Positions 8,111-17,943 of a stretch of 59,164 bases of DNA are shown piece by piece. The notes under the pieces were generated by a model, which did no database searches, was not told the DNA's origin, and was given only the letters and a program-made list of their open reading frames with translations. Position numbers and translations under genes: made by a program. This DNA is from Phreatobacter sp. (GTDB taxonomy: Bacteria > Pseudomonadota > Alphaproteobacteria > Rhizobiales > Phreatobacteraceae): assembly GCF_030691135.1 (NCBI RefSeq), contig NZ_JAUYFA010000015.1:1-59164 (forward strand). Reading direction: 5' to 3'. Each line of letters begins with the position of its first letter. Position 1 is the stretch's first letter.

Positions 8111-9760
8111 TCACTGGGCCGGAACGAGGGCAGGGGCGGATTCGGGCTCTGCAACCTCGCCCTGGCGCACCGTCATGATCAGGTTGTAGGCCATGATCAG
8201 CGCGCCGACGACGAAGAGGGCGCCACCGAGAGCACGGATCACGTAGTAGGGGTGCATCGCGTCGACGGTCTCGATGAAGGAATATTCGAGGAAGCCGAGT
8301 GCGGTGTAGGCGCGCCACATCAGGCCCTGCATGATGCCGGCGACCCACATGGCGGAGATGTAGAAGACGATGCCGAGGGTCGAGACCCAGAAGTGCCATT
8401 CGACCAGGCGGTTCGAATAGAGCTGCTTCCTGTTCCACAGCCACGGGACGAGGCAGTAGATGGCGCCGAAGGAGATGTAGGCGACCCAGCCGAGCGCGCC
8501 GGAATGGACGTGGCCGATGGTCCAGTCGGTGTAATGCGACAGGGAGTTCACCGCCTTGATGGACATGAGCGGACCCTCGAAGGTCGACATGCCGTAGAAG
8601 GCGAGCGAGACGACCATCATGCGCAGCACCGGATCGGTGCGCAGCTTGTCCCAGGCGCCCGAGAGCGTCATCAGGCCGTTGATCATGCCGCCCCAGGAGG
8701 GCATCCACAGCATGATCGAGAAGGTCATGCCCAGCGTCTGCGCCCAGTCGGGCAGGGCGGTGTAGTGCAGGTGGTGCGGGCCGGCCCAGATGTAGAGGAA
8801 GATCAGGGCCCAGAAGTGGACGATAGACAGCCGGTAGGAATAGATCGGCCGCTCCGCCCGCTTCGGCACGAAGTAGTACATGATGGCGAGGAAGCCGGCG
8901 GTCAGGAAGAAGCCGACCGCGTTGTGGCCGTACCACCACTGGAACATGGCGTCTTGGACGCCGGACCAGACGATGTAGCTCTTCGGCGAATAGATGGAGA
9001 CCGGGACCGCGGCGTTGTTGCCGAGATGCAGCACGGCGATGGTGACGATGAAGGCGAGATAGAACCAGTTCGCCACGAAGATGTGCGGTTCCTTGCGCTT
9101 CCACAGGGTGGCGAGGAAGACCAGCAGATAAGTGACCCAGACGACCGTCAGGAAGAGGTCGGCATACCATTCGGGCTCGGCGTATTCCTTGCCCTGGGTG
9201 ATGCCGAGCAGGTAGCCCGTGCCGGCGATGACGATGAAGAAGTTGTAGCCGAGGATGACGAACCAGGGAGCGATCTCGCCGGCCAGGCGGGCGCGGGAGG
9301 TCTTCTGCACCACGTAGAAGGACGTCGCCAGCAGCACGTTGCCGCCGAAGGCGAAGATGACCGCCGAGGTGTGGAGCGGGCGCAGGCGGCCGAAATTTGT
9401 CCAGGGCAGATCGAAGTTGAGGACCGGGTAGGCGAGCTGCAGCGCGATGATCAGGCCGACCGTGAAGCCGGCGATGCCCCAGAACACCGCCGCCACGGTC
9501 GCGAACTGGACCGGCGCCATGTTGTAGTTCGGCTTGCCGTTGATCTCCTGCGGGATCACCGCGGGGCGCGCCAGGTAGCGGTTGCCGAGGGCGAAGATCG
9601 CCGCCACCGAAGCGGCCGCGAACAGGTAGACGTGGAAGGAGTAGGCCGGGTCGACCGAGCCTGATGCGATGAACAGGCACAGCATGGCGGTGGCCGCGAA
9701 GGCCGCCATGCTGGTGACCTCCGGAACTGACATTGTCTTCTGGGCTTGACCCTGGCTCAT
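8111..9760 (-). CDS. ccoN: cbb3-type cytochrome c oxidase catalytic subunit I
   Basis: The protein has 549 residues with about twelve membrane helices. It belongs to the haem-copper oxidase family and has recognisable haem and CuB ligand regions ([42 protein letters not shown]). This is the proton-pumping, high-affinity oxygen-reducing subunit used in low oxygen. Translation starts at an ATG with GAGG upstream. The gene heads ccoNOQP and has a perfect FNR box about 100 bases upstream. Confidence 0.97.
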   Translation of the reverse strand: MSQGQAQKTMSVPEVTSMAAFAATAMLCLFIASGSVDPAYSFHVYLFAAASVAAIFALGNRYLARPAVIPQEINGKPNYNMAPVQFATVAAVFWGIAGFTVGLIIALQLAYPVLNFDLPWTNFGRLRPLHTSAVIFAFGGNVLLATSFYVVQKTSRARLAGEIAPWFVILGYNFFIVIAGTGYLLGITQGKEYAEPEWYADLFLTVVWVTYLLVFLATLWKRKEPHIFVANWFYLAFIVTIAVLHLGNNAAVPVSIYSPKSYIVWSGVQDAMFQWWYGHNAVGFFLTAGFLAIMYYFVPKRAERPIYSYRLSIVHFWALIFLYIWAGPHHLHYTALPDWAQTLGMTFSIMLWMPSWGGMINGLMTLSGAWDKLRTDPVLRMMVVSLAFYGMSTFEGPLMSIKAVNSLSHYTDWTIGHVHSGALGWVAYISFGAIYCLVPWLWNRKQLYSNRLVEWHFWVSTLGIVFYISAMWVAGIMQGLMWRAYTALGFLEYSFIETVDAMHPYYVIRALGGALFVVGALIMAYNLIMTVRQGEVAEPESAPALVPAQ

Positions 9761-9853
9761 CTCGTGCCCCTCGTCCTGCTGGCGGCAGACGGTCCGCCGG
9801 AACAGGCGACCCCGTATTGCAGAGCACCAATGGCAGGCGCAGCGGGGGTGACA

Positions 9854-9867
9854 TTGATGTGCATCAA
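9854..9867 (-). promoter_or_regulatory. Perfect FNR/FixK box serving ccoN
   Basis: The site is TTGAT-GTGC-ATCAA, an exact match to TTGAT-N4-ATCAA. It is centred 100 bases upstream of the ccoN ATG. At -41.5 it would give a leader of about 58 bases. A second perfect box lies 50 bases away for hemN; assignment of each box to one promoter is inferred from distance. Confidence 0.88.
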
Positions 9868-9903
9868 GACGGCGCGGCGCGGCGCGGCGGCCGTCGGCGG
9901 TCG

Positions 9904-9917
9904 TTGATGTCGATCAA
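9904..9917 (+). promoter_or_regulatory. Perfect FNR/FixK box serving hemN
   Basis: The site is TTGAT-GTCG-ATCAA, an exact match to TTGAT-N4-ATCAA. It is centred 84 bases upstream of the chosen hemN ATG at 9995, which fits an activator at -41.5 with a leader of about 43 bases. The position argues against the earlier ATG at 9950. Confidence 0.88.
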
Positions 9918-9994
9918 CGCGCGCGCGTCCACATCAGTGAAGGTTCAGGATGTTGGCGGATATGGTGCCGCCCTCGTCCGGAGGTCCGCCCCCC

Positions 9995-11407
9995 ATGACG
10001 TCCTCGACGCATAAGGCAGCCGCGAGCGCTGCTGCATCCGCTCCCCGCGACGCGGTCTTTCCGGCCTCGATGGGCAATATCGCGCTCGCCGAGAAAAGCG
10101 TGCCCCGCTACACTTCCTATCCGACCGCGCCGCATTTCACCCCGGCCGTGACGGCGGCGACCTATCGCCGATGGCTCGGCGAATTGTCGCCCTGCACGAG
10201 CCTGTCGCTCTATCTGCATGTCCCCTTTTGTGCCGCGATGTGCGCCTATTGCGGCTGCCACACGAAGGTGACGCGGCGGGCCGAGCCCGTCGCCACCTAT
10301 CGCGATCATCTGATCGCCGAGATCGACCTCGTCGCCGGGCTGACGCCGGCCCGCCAGGTCCGCCACCTGCACTGGGGCGGCGGAACGCCTTCCATGCTGG
10401 GCGAAGCCGGCCTCACCGCCATCGCCGAGCGGCTGGCGCGCCGCTTCAGGATCGGCGCCGATGCCGAACACGCCATCGAACTCGACCCGCGCCAGCTTGA
10501 CCGCAACCTCGCCGCGGTGCTGAAGCGGGTGGGCGTGACGCGCGCCAGTCTCGGCGTGCAGGACCTCAATGCCCACGTCCAGCAGGCGATCGGCCGGGTA
10601 CAGCCACACGCCGTCGTCGCCGCGGCGGTCGAGACGCTGCACGCGGCGGGGATCGACGCCCTGAGCTTCGACCTGATGTACGGCCTGCCGCATCAGAGCC
10701 TTTCCGACCTGATACGGACGATCGAACTGGCCGCGGCGATGCAGCCGAGCCGCATCTCGCTCTTCGGCTATGCCCATGTGCCGTGGTTCAAGACCCACCA
10801 GCGCCTGATCGACGAACAGGCCCTGCCGGATGCGGTCGAACGGTTCCGGCAGCAGACGGTGGCACGTGAAGCGCTCCAGGCCCTCGGTTATGAGGCGATC
10901 GGCCTCGACCATTTCGCCCGCCCCGACGACGCGATGGCGGTGGCGGCGCGGGATCAGAAGCTGAAGCGCAACTTCCAGGGCTATACCACCGACGACGCGC
11001 AGGCGCTGATCGGCTTCGGCGCCTCGGCCATCGGCCGGCTGCCGCAGGGGTTCGTGCAGAACGCCCCGGACACCGCCGGTTACCACCGCGCGATCGATGC
11101 CCGCGAGCCGGCCACGGTGCGGGGCCTCGCCCTGTCGCTGGAGGACCGCGTGCGGGCCGATGCGATCGAACGGCTGATGTGCGACTTCTCCGCCGATCTC
11201 GAGGCGGTCGCGAGCCGCCACGGCGTCTCGCGCGACTTCTTCGATCGGGATCTGGAGGAGTTGCGGACGCTGGAGAGCGAAGGCCTCGTCTCGCGCTCGG
11301 CGCGCACGGTCGTCGTCAGCGATGCCGGTCGGCCGCTGGTGCGGGTCGTCGCCTCGCTGTTCGACGCCCACCTCGCCAAGGCCGGCCGCCATTCCAGCGC
11401 GGTCTGA
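9995..11407 (+). CDS. hemN: Oxygen-independent coproporphyrinogen III oxidase (radical SAM)
   Basis: The product is 470 residues. The radical-SAM cysteines are C79-x3-C83-x2-C86 with an adjacent C88, the CxxxCxxCxC form of HemN. They are preceded by SVPRYTSYPTAPHF and followed by HWGGGTPS and the HemN C-terminal domain. It converts coproporphyrinogen III to protoporphyrinogen IX without oxygen and so feeds haem to the cbb3 oxidase. The ATG at 9995 was chosen because GGAGG lies 10 bases upstream. The FNR box agrees. The next gene starts 15 bases after the stop, so the two are probably co-transcribed. Confidence 0.96.
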   Translation: MTSSTHKAAASAAASAPRDAVFPASMGNIALAEKSVPRYTSYPTAPHFTPAVTAATYRRWLGELSPCTSLSLYLHVPFCAAMCAYCGCHTKVTRRAEPVATYRDHLIAEIDLVAGLTPARQVRHLHWGGGTPSMLGEAGLTAIAERLARRFRIGADAEHAIELDPRQLDRNLAAVLKRVGVTRASLGVQDLNAHVQQAIGRVQPHAVVAAAVETLHAAGIDALSFDLMYGLPHQSLSDLIRTIELAAAMQPSRISLFGYAHVPWFKTHQRLIDEQALPDAVERFRQQTVAREALQALGYEAIGLDHFARPDDAMAVAARDQKLKRNFQGYTTDDAQALIGFGASAIGRLPQGFVQNAPDTAGYHRAIDAREPATVRGLALSLEDRVRADAIERLMCDFSADLEAVASRHGVSRDFFDRDLEELRTLESEGLVSRSARTVVVSDAGRPLVRVVASLFDAHLAKAGRHSSAV

Positions 11408-11422
11408 TCCGACGGTTCCGCC

Positions 11423-12130
11423 ATGACCCCCTCGTCCCTGACCCTCTTCGCCGGCATCCTGATGGGATTGGCCTCCAGCCTGCACTGCGCGGGCATGTGC
11501 GGCAGCATCGGCTCGGCCTTGATGCTGACCGTTCATCCCGACGGCGATGCGCGGCAGCGGGCGCGCACGCTCCTCGTGACGCAGTTCGGCCGCGTCCTCG
11601 CCTATGCGGTCGCCGGCGGCATTCTCGGCACGTTCGGGTCGGGGATCGCCGGCGCCTTCGACCAGACGGCGGCCTACCGGGTCCTGCAATGGGCGAGTGC
11701 CGTGACGCTCGGATGGATCGGGCTGTCCACCGCCGGTCTCATTCCCTCGCTGGTCGCCTTCGACCGCCTGGCGGCCCCGGTCGGCCATGCGATGATGACC
11801 ATGACCTCCCGCCACCCCGGTTTCGGCGTCGGCGGGCCGATGGCGCTCGGAATCGTCTGGGGGTTCATGCCCTGCGCCATGGTCTATGGCGCCCTGTTCA
11901 CCGCCATGCTGGCCGGGACGGGCGCCGGCGGCGCGGCGCTGATGCTCGGTTTCGGGCTCGGCACCGTGCCGGCCGTGATGGCCAGCGCCATGGGGGTCGC
12001 GACGCTGAAGACCCTCGGCCGCAATCCGGCGGCGTCGATGGCGTTGGGCCTCGCGATCACCGCCTTCGCCGTCGCCTCGGTGCTGATCGGACCCGAGGGC
12101 GGCATTCTCTGCCTGCCGGCCCTCCGCTAG
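11423..12130 (+). CDS. TauE/SafE (UreH-like) membrane protein, probable cytochrome oxidase biogenesis
   Basis: The protein has 235 residues, about six membrane helices and the N-terminal motif H21-C22-A-G-M-C26-G. Paired Cys around a His in the first helix is seen in the DsbD_2/UreH-like membrane family, which often sits beside cco and fix genes and is annotated as sulfite exporter. The context here (after hemN and opposite ccoN) points to metal or redox handling during cbb3 assembly. The exact role is an inference. Confidence 0.8.
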   Translation: MTPSSLTLFAGILMGLASSLHCAGMCGSIGSALMLTVHPDGDARQRARTLLVTQFGRVLAYAVAGGILGTFGSGIAGAFDQTAAYRVLQWASAVTLGWIGLSTAGLIPSLVAFDRLAAPVGHAMMTMTSRHPGFGVGGPMALGIVWGFMPCAMVYGALFTAMLAGTGAGGAALMLGFGLGTVPAVMASAMGVATLKTLGRNPAASMALGLAITAFAVASVLIGPEGGILCLPALR

Positions 12131-12184
12131 CCCGGCAGCCTGCTTCATTTCGCCTGTTTGCGCCGCAGCCGGGGATAGTCGACA

Positions 12185-13990
12185 GTGCCGGCCATGGAGC
12201 CGCTTGTCGATCCCCGCCGCGGTGATGCCGAAGACGACGCGTCGAGCCCGGCGACCCGTTCCTTCATCAAGCTTGCAGGCTCGCTTTTCGCCGAGATCAG
12301 CCTGCCCAAGCTCATCTTCGCATGGACGAGCCTCATCCTGGTGCCGGGCCTGCTCCTCGGTGCGGCGCCGCTGGTCGTCACCGGCTGGGTCGACACGCTG
12401 TCGGGCCGGATCACCGCCCTCGCCGGGTTCAGCTCCGTGCTGCTGCTGCTGCTGGTGGCCGTCGTCGGCTGGGTCGGCTGGCGTCCGCTGTTCCGCTCGG
12501 CAGAGCGCAGTTTCTGGTCGCTCAACGCCCTGGCCATCCAGCCGGGCTATGCGACGAGCCGCGAGGCGCTGCGCCATGTCGTCGAGCGCCTCTCGCCGTC
12601 GGCGACCCTGCCGGCGGGTCGGGCGCGGCTGAGGTCGCTCTCCGCCATCGGTGCTGCCGCCCTGATTGCGGTCGCCGCCATCGGTGTCATCCTGCTTGTC
12701 TGGCCCTCGACCCGCTGGACGGCCGATTTCATCGACTTCGCGCGGCCCAATCGGCTCGTCCGGCCGGCGCTCGCCAATGCGGTCGTTCTGGTGGCGGTCT
12801 ACATGGCGATCGCCTCGATCAGCTGGGGTTATGCCGATTCGACCATGGCGCCGCCCGTCGATCTCGAGGGCTTCGACCTGCCGGCCGCGGGCGGGCGGTC
12901 ATGGCGGGTCGCCCATCTCTCCGATCTGCACGTCGTCGGTGAGCGCTACGGCTTCCGCATCGAGTGCGGACGCAGGGGGCCGCGCGGCAACGGGCGGCTG
13001 GTGCGGATCCTGGAACGGTTGGCGGCGCTCCATGCCGCGGAGCCCCTCGACCTGATCATGGTGACCGGCGACACGACCGATGCCGGTCGTTCGGCGGAAT
13101 GGGCGGAGTTCCTCGACCTCGTCTCGCGCCATCCCGAACTCGCCGCGCGGATGCTGCTGCTGCCGGGCAACCATGACCTCAACATCGTCGACCGTGCCAA
13201 TCCAGCCCGGCTCGACGTGCCGTTCAGCCCGGCCAAGCAGTTGCGGCGGCTGCGCACCCTTTCCGCCATGGTGACGCTCCAGGGCGACAGGGTGCGCCTC
13301 CTCAACCGGGATCGCGGCGTTCTCGGCCAGACCCTGGCGGCGGCGGCGGGGCGCAAGCAGGACCTCATCCATTCGCTGGCGGAGACGGCCTCCCTCGGAT
13401 CCGCTGTCCAGTTCGCCACCTTCTGGGACAATCTCTTCCCGCTGGTCATGCCGCCGGCGACCGATGACGGCCTCGGCGTCATCCTGCTGAACTCGAACGC
13501 CGAGACGCATTTTTCCTTCACCAATGCGCTGGGGCTCGTGTCGCATGAGCAGGAGGCCGCGCTGGCGGCGACCATCCGGCAATATCCGCGGGCGTCGTGG
13601 ATCGTCGCACTGCACCACCACCTCATCGAGTATCCCAGGCCCGCCCGCGCCTTCTTCGAGCGGGTGGGCACGGCGCTGGTCAACGGCAGCTGGTTCGTTC
13701 GCCAGCTCGATCCGCTCGGGGACCGGCTGGTCGTCATGCACGGCCATCGCCATGTCGACTGGATCGGCCAATGCGGCGCGGTGCGGATCGTCTCGGCCCC
13801 GTCGCCGGTCATGGTCACCGACGAGGCGGCTCCGAGCGTCTTCTACCTGCACGGGCTTTCATCGGGTGCGGGCGCGGGTCCGCGTTTGCGGCTCGCCGAA
13901 CCGGAGCAGATCATCGTCCAGCCGGAGGCGCCGTCCCTGGCCTCGGATTGGCGCGACGCTGTCGGGACCCGCCGGGCGGGCCGTCGCTAG
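12185..13990 (+). CDS. Membrane-anchored metallophosphoesterase
   Basis: The product is 601 residues. The N-terminal part (about residues 35-220) has four or so membrane helices. A calcineurin-type phosphoesterase domain follows with its metal motifs in order: SDLH near 245, GDTTD near 295, GNHD near 328, ALHHH near 476 and GHRH near 520. Substrate unknown. A GTG at 12185 has GGGGA 9 bases upstream; an ATG three codons later is an alternative start. It follows the TauE/SafE-like gene by 54 bases and may be the last gene of the hemN transcript, though nothing in the sequence ties it to respiration. Confidence 0.85.
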   Translation: MPAMEPLVDPRRGDAEDDASSPATRSFIKLAGSLFAEISLPKLIFAWTSLILVPGLLLGAAPLVVTGWVDTLSGRITALAGFSSVLLLLLVAVVGWVGWRPLFRSAERSFWSLNALAIQPGYATSREALRHVVERLSPSATLPAGRARLRSLSAIGAAALIAVAAIGVILLVWPSTRWTADFIDFARPNRLVRPALANAVVLVAVYMAIASISWGYADSTMAPPVDLEGFDLPAAGGRSWRVAHLSDLHVVGERYGFRIECGRRGPRGNGRLVRILERLAALHAAEPLDLIMVTGDTTDAGRSAEWAEFLDLVSRHPELAARMLLLPGNHDLNIVDRANPARLDVPFSPAKQLRRLRTLSAMVTLQGDRVRLLNRDRGVLGQTLAAAAGRKQDLIHSLAETASLGSAVQFATFWDNLFPLVMPPATDDGLGVILLNSNAETHFSFTNALGLVSHEQEAALAATIRQYPRASWIVALHHHLIEYPRPARAFFERVGTALVNGSWFVRQLDPLGDRLVVMHGHRHVDWIGQCGAVRIVSAPSPVMVTDEAAPSVFYLHGLSSGAGAGPRLRLAEPEQIIVQPEAPSLASDWRDAVGTRRAGRR

Positions 13991-14143
13991 GGCGCCGAGG
14001 ACCACGCCGACCAGAATGGCTGTGGAGCACCTTCGCCCGCCGAGGCCTAACCCTTTCGTGATAGCGCCGATGGGGCTAGTGATTGACCCGGCCATCGCGG
14101 TCCTGTTCAGTAAAATGCAGTTTTTCCAAGCGTTTCCGAGATC

Positions 14144-15670
14144 ATGACACGGCCAGGCACCGCTCACTCACGCAGCTGGCGCGGCCGGGCAGCCCTGGCC
14201 GTAGCGCTGCGGTCGCGCTCGCTGCCCCTGGTGCCGGTCGCCGTTGCTCTCATTCTCGGTCTCACGGGCTGTGCGGTCGGGCCCGACTACCAGGCTCCGT
14301 CGCTCGCCCTCACCGCCAATCACGCCAATGCACGCCATGCGCGGCCGATCCGGCCGGGCGAACTGACGGACTGGTGGAAACGCTTCGGCGACCCGACGCT
14401 GAACCAGCTCATCGAGGAGGCCGTGGCAGCCAATCTCGACGTCGCGGCCGCCACGGCGCGCATCCGCGCAGCGCGGGCGACACGCGTACAGGCTGCAGCG
14501 GCCTTCTTCCCGCAGGTCAATGGCGGGGCCTCATCGTCGCATGCGCGGTCGAGCGCCTCCGCCTCCGGCGTGAACTTCACGTCCAACCTCTATCAGGCGG
14601 GCTTCGACGCGAGCTGGGAGCTTGATCTTTTCGGGGAGACCCGGCGAAGCCTCGAAGCGGCGGATCGGGGAGTGGAAGCGGCGGAGGAGAGCCTGCGCAC
14701 GACGCTTCTGACTCTCGTCGGCGACGTCGCCCAGAACTATGTCGAGGCGAAGGGGTTCCTCGCCCGCGCCGGGTTCGCGCAGCGGACGGTGGCGATCCAG
14801 CGGCAGACCGCGGCACTGACCCGCGCCAGGTTCGACGCCGGCGCCGCTTCCGCCGTCGACGTCGCCAGGGCGACCGCCCTGGCCAGCAGCACCAGCGCCA
14901 ATATCCCGACGCTCGAGACCGCCTTCTCCGCCTCCGCCCACCGGATCGGTGTCCTGATTGGCCGGGAGCCGGCGGCGGTCGTCGCCCGGCTGCGGCGCGG
15001 CACCGGCATTCCCGCGCCGCGGCACAATCTGCCGCCGGGGGTTCCTGCCGACGTGCTGCTGCAGCGGCCCGACGTGCGCCTCGCCGAGCGGCTTCTCGCC
15101 CAGTCCACCGCGCGGATCGGGCAGGCGGAGGCTGCGCTCTATCCCAGCATCTCGCTCACCGGCTCGCTGCGTACCAGCGGCATCCGGATCGGCGATCTCG
15201 GCAACGGCTCGTCGCTCGCCTGGTCCTATGGGCCGTCGGTGACGATCCCGGTGTTCAACGCCGGGCGGCTCAGGGCGGCGGTCGAGGTCGCGGAAGCGCA
15301 GCGCGACCAGTCCTATGCGGGCTTCCACCAGGCGGTGCTCTTCGCGCTCGAAGATGTCGAGAACGCCCTCGTCGGCCTCGCGCAGCAGCGCATCCGCTAC
15401 CAGAGCCTGGCGACCGCCGTGCGCAATTTCCGCGAGGCCGGGCGCCTCGCCCGCATTGTCTACGGGCAGGGGGCGTCGAGCTTCCTCGAGGTGCTCGACG
15501 CCGAGCGCTCGCTCTACGATTCAGAGGATTCGTTGCTGCAAAGTCAGGTCCTGATCGCCACCCGGTTCATTGCGTTGGGCAAGGCGCTCGGCGGCGGGCC
15601 GGGCGGCGTCATCGACGTGTCGCGGCCGCTCGTCGTCGACGGCGACAGGGGCCCAAGGCTCGCCCGCTGA
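14144..15670 (+). CDS. NodT-type outer-membrane efflux channel lipoprotein
   Basis: The product is 508 residues. It has a signal peptide with a lipobox LTGC ending at C43, then two outer-membrane-efflux repeats. Typical phrases are VGPDYQAP, WWKRFGDPTLNQLI, YFPQ-like AAFFPQVNGG, SWELDLFGETRRS and RPDVRLAERLL. It would form the trimeric exit duct of an RND or MFS efflux system. No membrane-fusion protein or pump lies beside it, so it is an orphan subunit here. A possible -35 (TTGACC at 14083) with a poor -10 lies upstream. It converges on the hydratase gene with 12 bases between stops. Confidence 0.92.
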   Translation: MTRPGTAHSRSWRGRAALAVALRSRSLPLVPVAVALILGLTGCAVGPDYQAPSLALTANHANARHARPIRPGELTDWWKRFGDPTLNQLIEEAVAANLDVAAATARIRAARATRVQAAAAFFPQVNGGASSSHARSSASASGVNFTSNLYQAGFDASWELDLFGETRRSLEAADRGVEAAEESLRTTLLTLVGDVAQNYVEAKGFLARAGFAQRTVAIQRQTAALTRARFDAGAASAVDVARATALASSTSANIPTLETAFSASAHRIGVLIGREPAAVVARLRRGTGIPAPRHNLPPGVPADVLLQRPDVRLAERLLAQSTARIGQAEAALYPSISLTGSLRTSGIRIGDLGNGSSLAWSYGPSVTIPVFNAGRLRAAVEVAEAQRDQSYAGFHQAVLFALEDVENALVGLAQQRIRYQSLATAVRNFREAGRLARIVYGQGASSFLEVLDAERSLYDSEDSLLQSQVLIATRFIALGKALGGGPGGVIDVSRPLVVDGDRGPRLAR

Positions 15671-15682
15671 GGCCGATGGGCT

Positions 15683-16465
15683 TCAGACGAACTGCACGGA
15701 GACGCTGCCGAGCGGTCCGAAGTCGGCGTGGAGCGTGTCGCCCTTGGCCGCCCAGACCGGCCGGGTGAAGGAGCCCGACAGCATGAGGTGGCCGGGCTGC
15801 AGCACGGTGCCGAAGCGGCCGACCTTGTTGGCGAGCCAGGCGATGGCCATGGCCGGATGGCCGAGCACGCCGGCAGCGATGCCGGTCTCCTCGATCTCGG
15901 CATTGCGATAGAAGATCGCGCCGACCCAGCGCAGGTCCACCGCGTCGGGACGGACCGGGCGGCCGCCGAGGACGATGCCGGCGGCGGCGCCGTTGTCGGC
16001 CACGGTGTCCTGGATCTTGCGCGGGTTCTGGATGCGGGCGTCGATGATCTCGATGGAGGGCACGACCCATTCGGTGGCGCGCAGCACGTCGACGAGGCCG
16101 ATACCGGGGCCCTTGAGCGGCTCCTTCAGGATGAAGGTGAGCTCCGGCTCGACGCGCGGTACGCAATAGTCCTCGAAGCGGACCTTGGCGCCGTCGTTGA
16201 GCAGCATCGAATCGAGGAGGTGGCCGTAATCGGGCTCGTCGATCTGCGACGAGGCCTGCATCGCCTTCGAGGTGAGGCCGATCTTGTGGCCGATCAGGCG
16301 GGCGCCGCGCGCGATCTTGGTCTCGGTTACCAGCGAGGAGATGGCATAGGAATCCTCGATCTGGATATCCGGCCAGGTCTCGGTGAGCTGGGGTGCCGGC
16401 GTGCGGCTCTCCTCGGCGGCGAGCAGGATGTCAGCCGCCTTGCGGCGGTCGGCGTCGGACAGCAT
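15683..16465 (-). CDS. hpaH: 2-oxo-hepta-3-ene-1,7-dioate hydratase (HpaH/MhpD family)
   Basis: The product is 260 residues, close to the usual length of about 267. Recognisable stretches are [46 protein letters not shown] and [16 protein letters not shown]. The acidic metal-binding set of this family is in VEPELTF. HpaH hydrates a 2-oxo-alkenoate in meta-cleavage pathways. The ATG at 16465 has AGGAA 9 bases upstream. It is the last gene of a three-gene minus-strand unit with a decarboxylase-like protein and a Bug binding protein. No homoprotocatechuate dioxygenase is present in the window, so the true substrate may be a related oxo-acid. Confidence 0.82.
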   Translation of the reverse strand: MLSDADRRKAADILLAAEESRTPAPQLTETWPDIQIEDSYAISSLVTETKIARGARLIGHKIGLTSKAMQASSQIDEPDYGHLLDSMLLNDGAKVRFEDYCVPRVEPELTFILKEPLKGPGIGLVDVLRATEWVVPSIEIIDARIQNPRKIQDTVADNGAAAGIVLGGRPVRPDAVDLRWVGAIFYRNAEIEETGIAAGVLGHPAMAIAWLANKVGRFGTVLQPGHLMLSGSFTRPVWAAKGDTLHADFGPLGSVSVQFV

Positions 16466-16497
16466 GGGTGGCGGTTCCTGTGGTGATGCGGTTGCCG

Positions 16498-16887
16498 TCA
16501 GGCTTTGTCGGGGAAGAGGCCGGTGAGGACCTCTCCAGCGAGATTGAAGGCCGCGACACCGCGGAACAGCGCCGCGACGGCGGCGGCGGCGTGAAGCTCT
16601 TCCAGTGTCGCGCCGGCCTTGATCGCCGCCTTGGCGTGGTTGGTGGCGGCTTCCGAGGTCTGGGTCAGCAGGATGGCGAAGGCCATGAGCTGGACGGTCT
16701 TCTGGTCGAGAGCCTCCGGCGTCAGGGCGGTGATGCGCCAGTCCTCGATGGCAGCGACGACCTCGGGGGCGACGGCCATGCCGAGCTTCAGCCGCTTGGC
16801 GATGCGCGGCGGCGTGAAGCCGATCATGTCCTCGTAGCGCTTTTCCAGCTCGGCGAGGGTCGGAAGGTCGTCGCGCGTCTTGGCCAT
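16498..16887 (-). CDS. Carboxymuconolactone decarboxylase family protein without CxxC
   Basis: The product is 129 residues, a helical CMD-fold protein. The region that carries CxxCxxxH in AhpD reads SEAATNHAKAAIKAGAT here, so the His is kept and both Cys are missing. This fits a PcaC-like non-redox enzyme, not a peroxidase-type AhpD. It lies between the hydratase (32 bases downstream) and the Bug protein, which suggests a decarboxylation or isomerisation step in the same catabolic route. Substrate unknown. Confidence 0.8.
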   Translation of the reverse strand: MAKTRDDLPTLAELEKRYEDMIGFTPPRIAKRLKLGMAVAPEVVAAIEDWRITALTPEALDQKTVQLMAFAILLTQTSEAATNHAKAAIKAGATLEELHAAAAVAALFRGVAAFNLAGEVLTGLFPDKA

Positions 16888-16926
16888 GAAGTCTCTCGAT
16901 GGGGGAGGGAAGGCGGCGTCGCGCCG

Positions 16927-17895
16927 TTACTGGGGCGGGACGCCGGCGGCCTTGACGATGGCCGTCCACTTGTCGGTCTCGGCCTTGAGGTAGCGGCCGA
17001 AATCCTCGCCGAAGACGGTGCCCGGCTCGGCGCCGAGTTCCGCGAAGCGGGCGATGATCGCGGGCTCCTTGAGGACCGCGGCGGTGGTCTCGACCAGCAC
17101 CTTCAGGGTCGCCGGGGGCGTCGCCGCCGGGGCGACGAGGCCGAACCAGGACGAGGCCTCGAAGCCCGGGACGCCGGCTTCCACCATGGTCGGCAGTTCC
17201 GGATAGAGCGCGGAGCGGGTCGCGCCGGCCACGGCGATCGCGCGGATCTTGCCGCCGGCGACCTGCGGGCGAACCGCCGGCATGTTGTCGAACATGAAGG
17301 GGATGTGCCCGGCCACGAGGTCGTTCATGGCAGGGGCCGCGCCGCGGTAGGGGACGTGCTGGATGTTGATGCCGGCCAGTGACTTGAAGAGCTCGCCCGC
17401 CAGGTGGTTGGTGGAACCGGCACCCGAGGAGCCGAAGTGGAGCTTGCCCGGCTCGGCCTTGGCGAGGGCGATCAGTTCGGCGACCGTGTTGGCGCGCACC
17501 TGCGGGTTGACCGCGAGGACGATCGGCACGGAGGCGGTCAGCGCAATCGGCGCGAAATCCTTCAGCGGATCGTAATTCATGCGCTGGAAGAGCGAGGGAT
17601 TGATGGCGAGCGGCCCGGGAGCGGCGAGCAGCAGCGTGTAGCCGTCGGCATCGGCGCGGGCGACGGCCTCGCCGCCGATATTGCCGCCGGCGCCGCCGCG
17701 GTTCTCGATGACCACGGGGTGCTTCCAGATCTCCGAGAGACGCTGGCCGATGATGCGGGCGATGACGTCGTTCGAGCCGCCGGCCGGGAAGGGCACCACG
17801 ATGCGCACGGCGCGGTCGGGGAAGGCGGCGGCGGGAAGAGCAGCGAGGGCCAGGGCGAAAAGCCCGGCCGTCAGGGTCATGAACCAGCGGGACAT
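16927..17895 (-). CDS. Bug-family (TctC) periplasmic substrate-binding protein
   Basis: The product is 322 residues with a signal peptide ending near LPAAAFP. The mature start FPDRAVRIVVPFPAGGSND is the Bug/TctC signature, and HVPYRGAAPAMNDLVAGHI is the second one. These proteins bind carboxylates for tripartite tricarboxylate transporters, and many occur alone, as here (no TctA/TctB nearby). GGAG lies 6 bases before the ATG. It heads a unit with the decarboxylase-like and hydratase genes and is divergent from the amidohydrolase gene across an AT-rich operator region. Confidence 0.92.
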   Translation of the reverse strand: MSRWFMTLTAGLFALALAALPAAAFPDRAVRIVVPFPAGGSNDVIARIIGQRLSEIWKHPVVIENRGGAGGNIGGEAVARADADGYTLLLAAPGPLAINPSLFQRMNYDPLKDFAPIALTASVPIVLAVNPQVRANTVAELIALAKAEPGKLHFGSSGAGSTNHLAGELFKSLAGINIQHVPYRGAAPAMNDLVAGHIPFMFDNMPAVRPQVAGGKIRAIAVAGATRSALYPELPTMVEAGVPGFEASSWFGLVAPAATPPATLKVLVETTAAVLKEPAIIARFAELGAEPGTVFGEDFGRYLKAETDKWTAIVKAAGVPPQ

Positions 17896-17911
17896 GGTGT
17901 TCTCCGGATGA

Positions 17912-17943
17912 AAATATCGATTATTTATAGATCATCGATTTTT
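17912..17943. repeat. AT-rich inverted repeat in the divergent promoter region
   Basis: Arms of 10 bases (17912-17921 and 17934-17943) pair with one mismatch around two ATCGAT cores separated by 12 bases. The stretch is strikingly AT-rich against its GC-rich flanks and lies between the divergent Bug and amidohydrolase genes. It is probably a regulator-binding or promoter segment. Confidence 0.5.
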
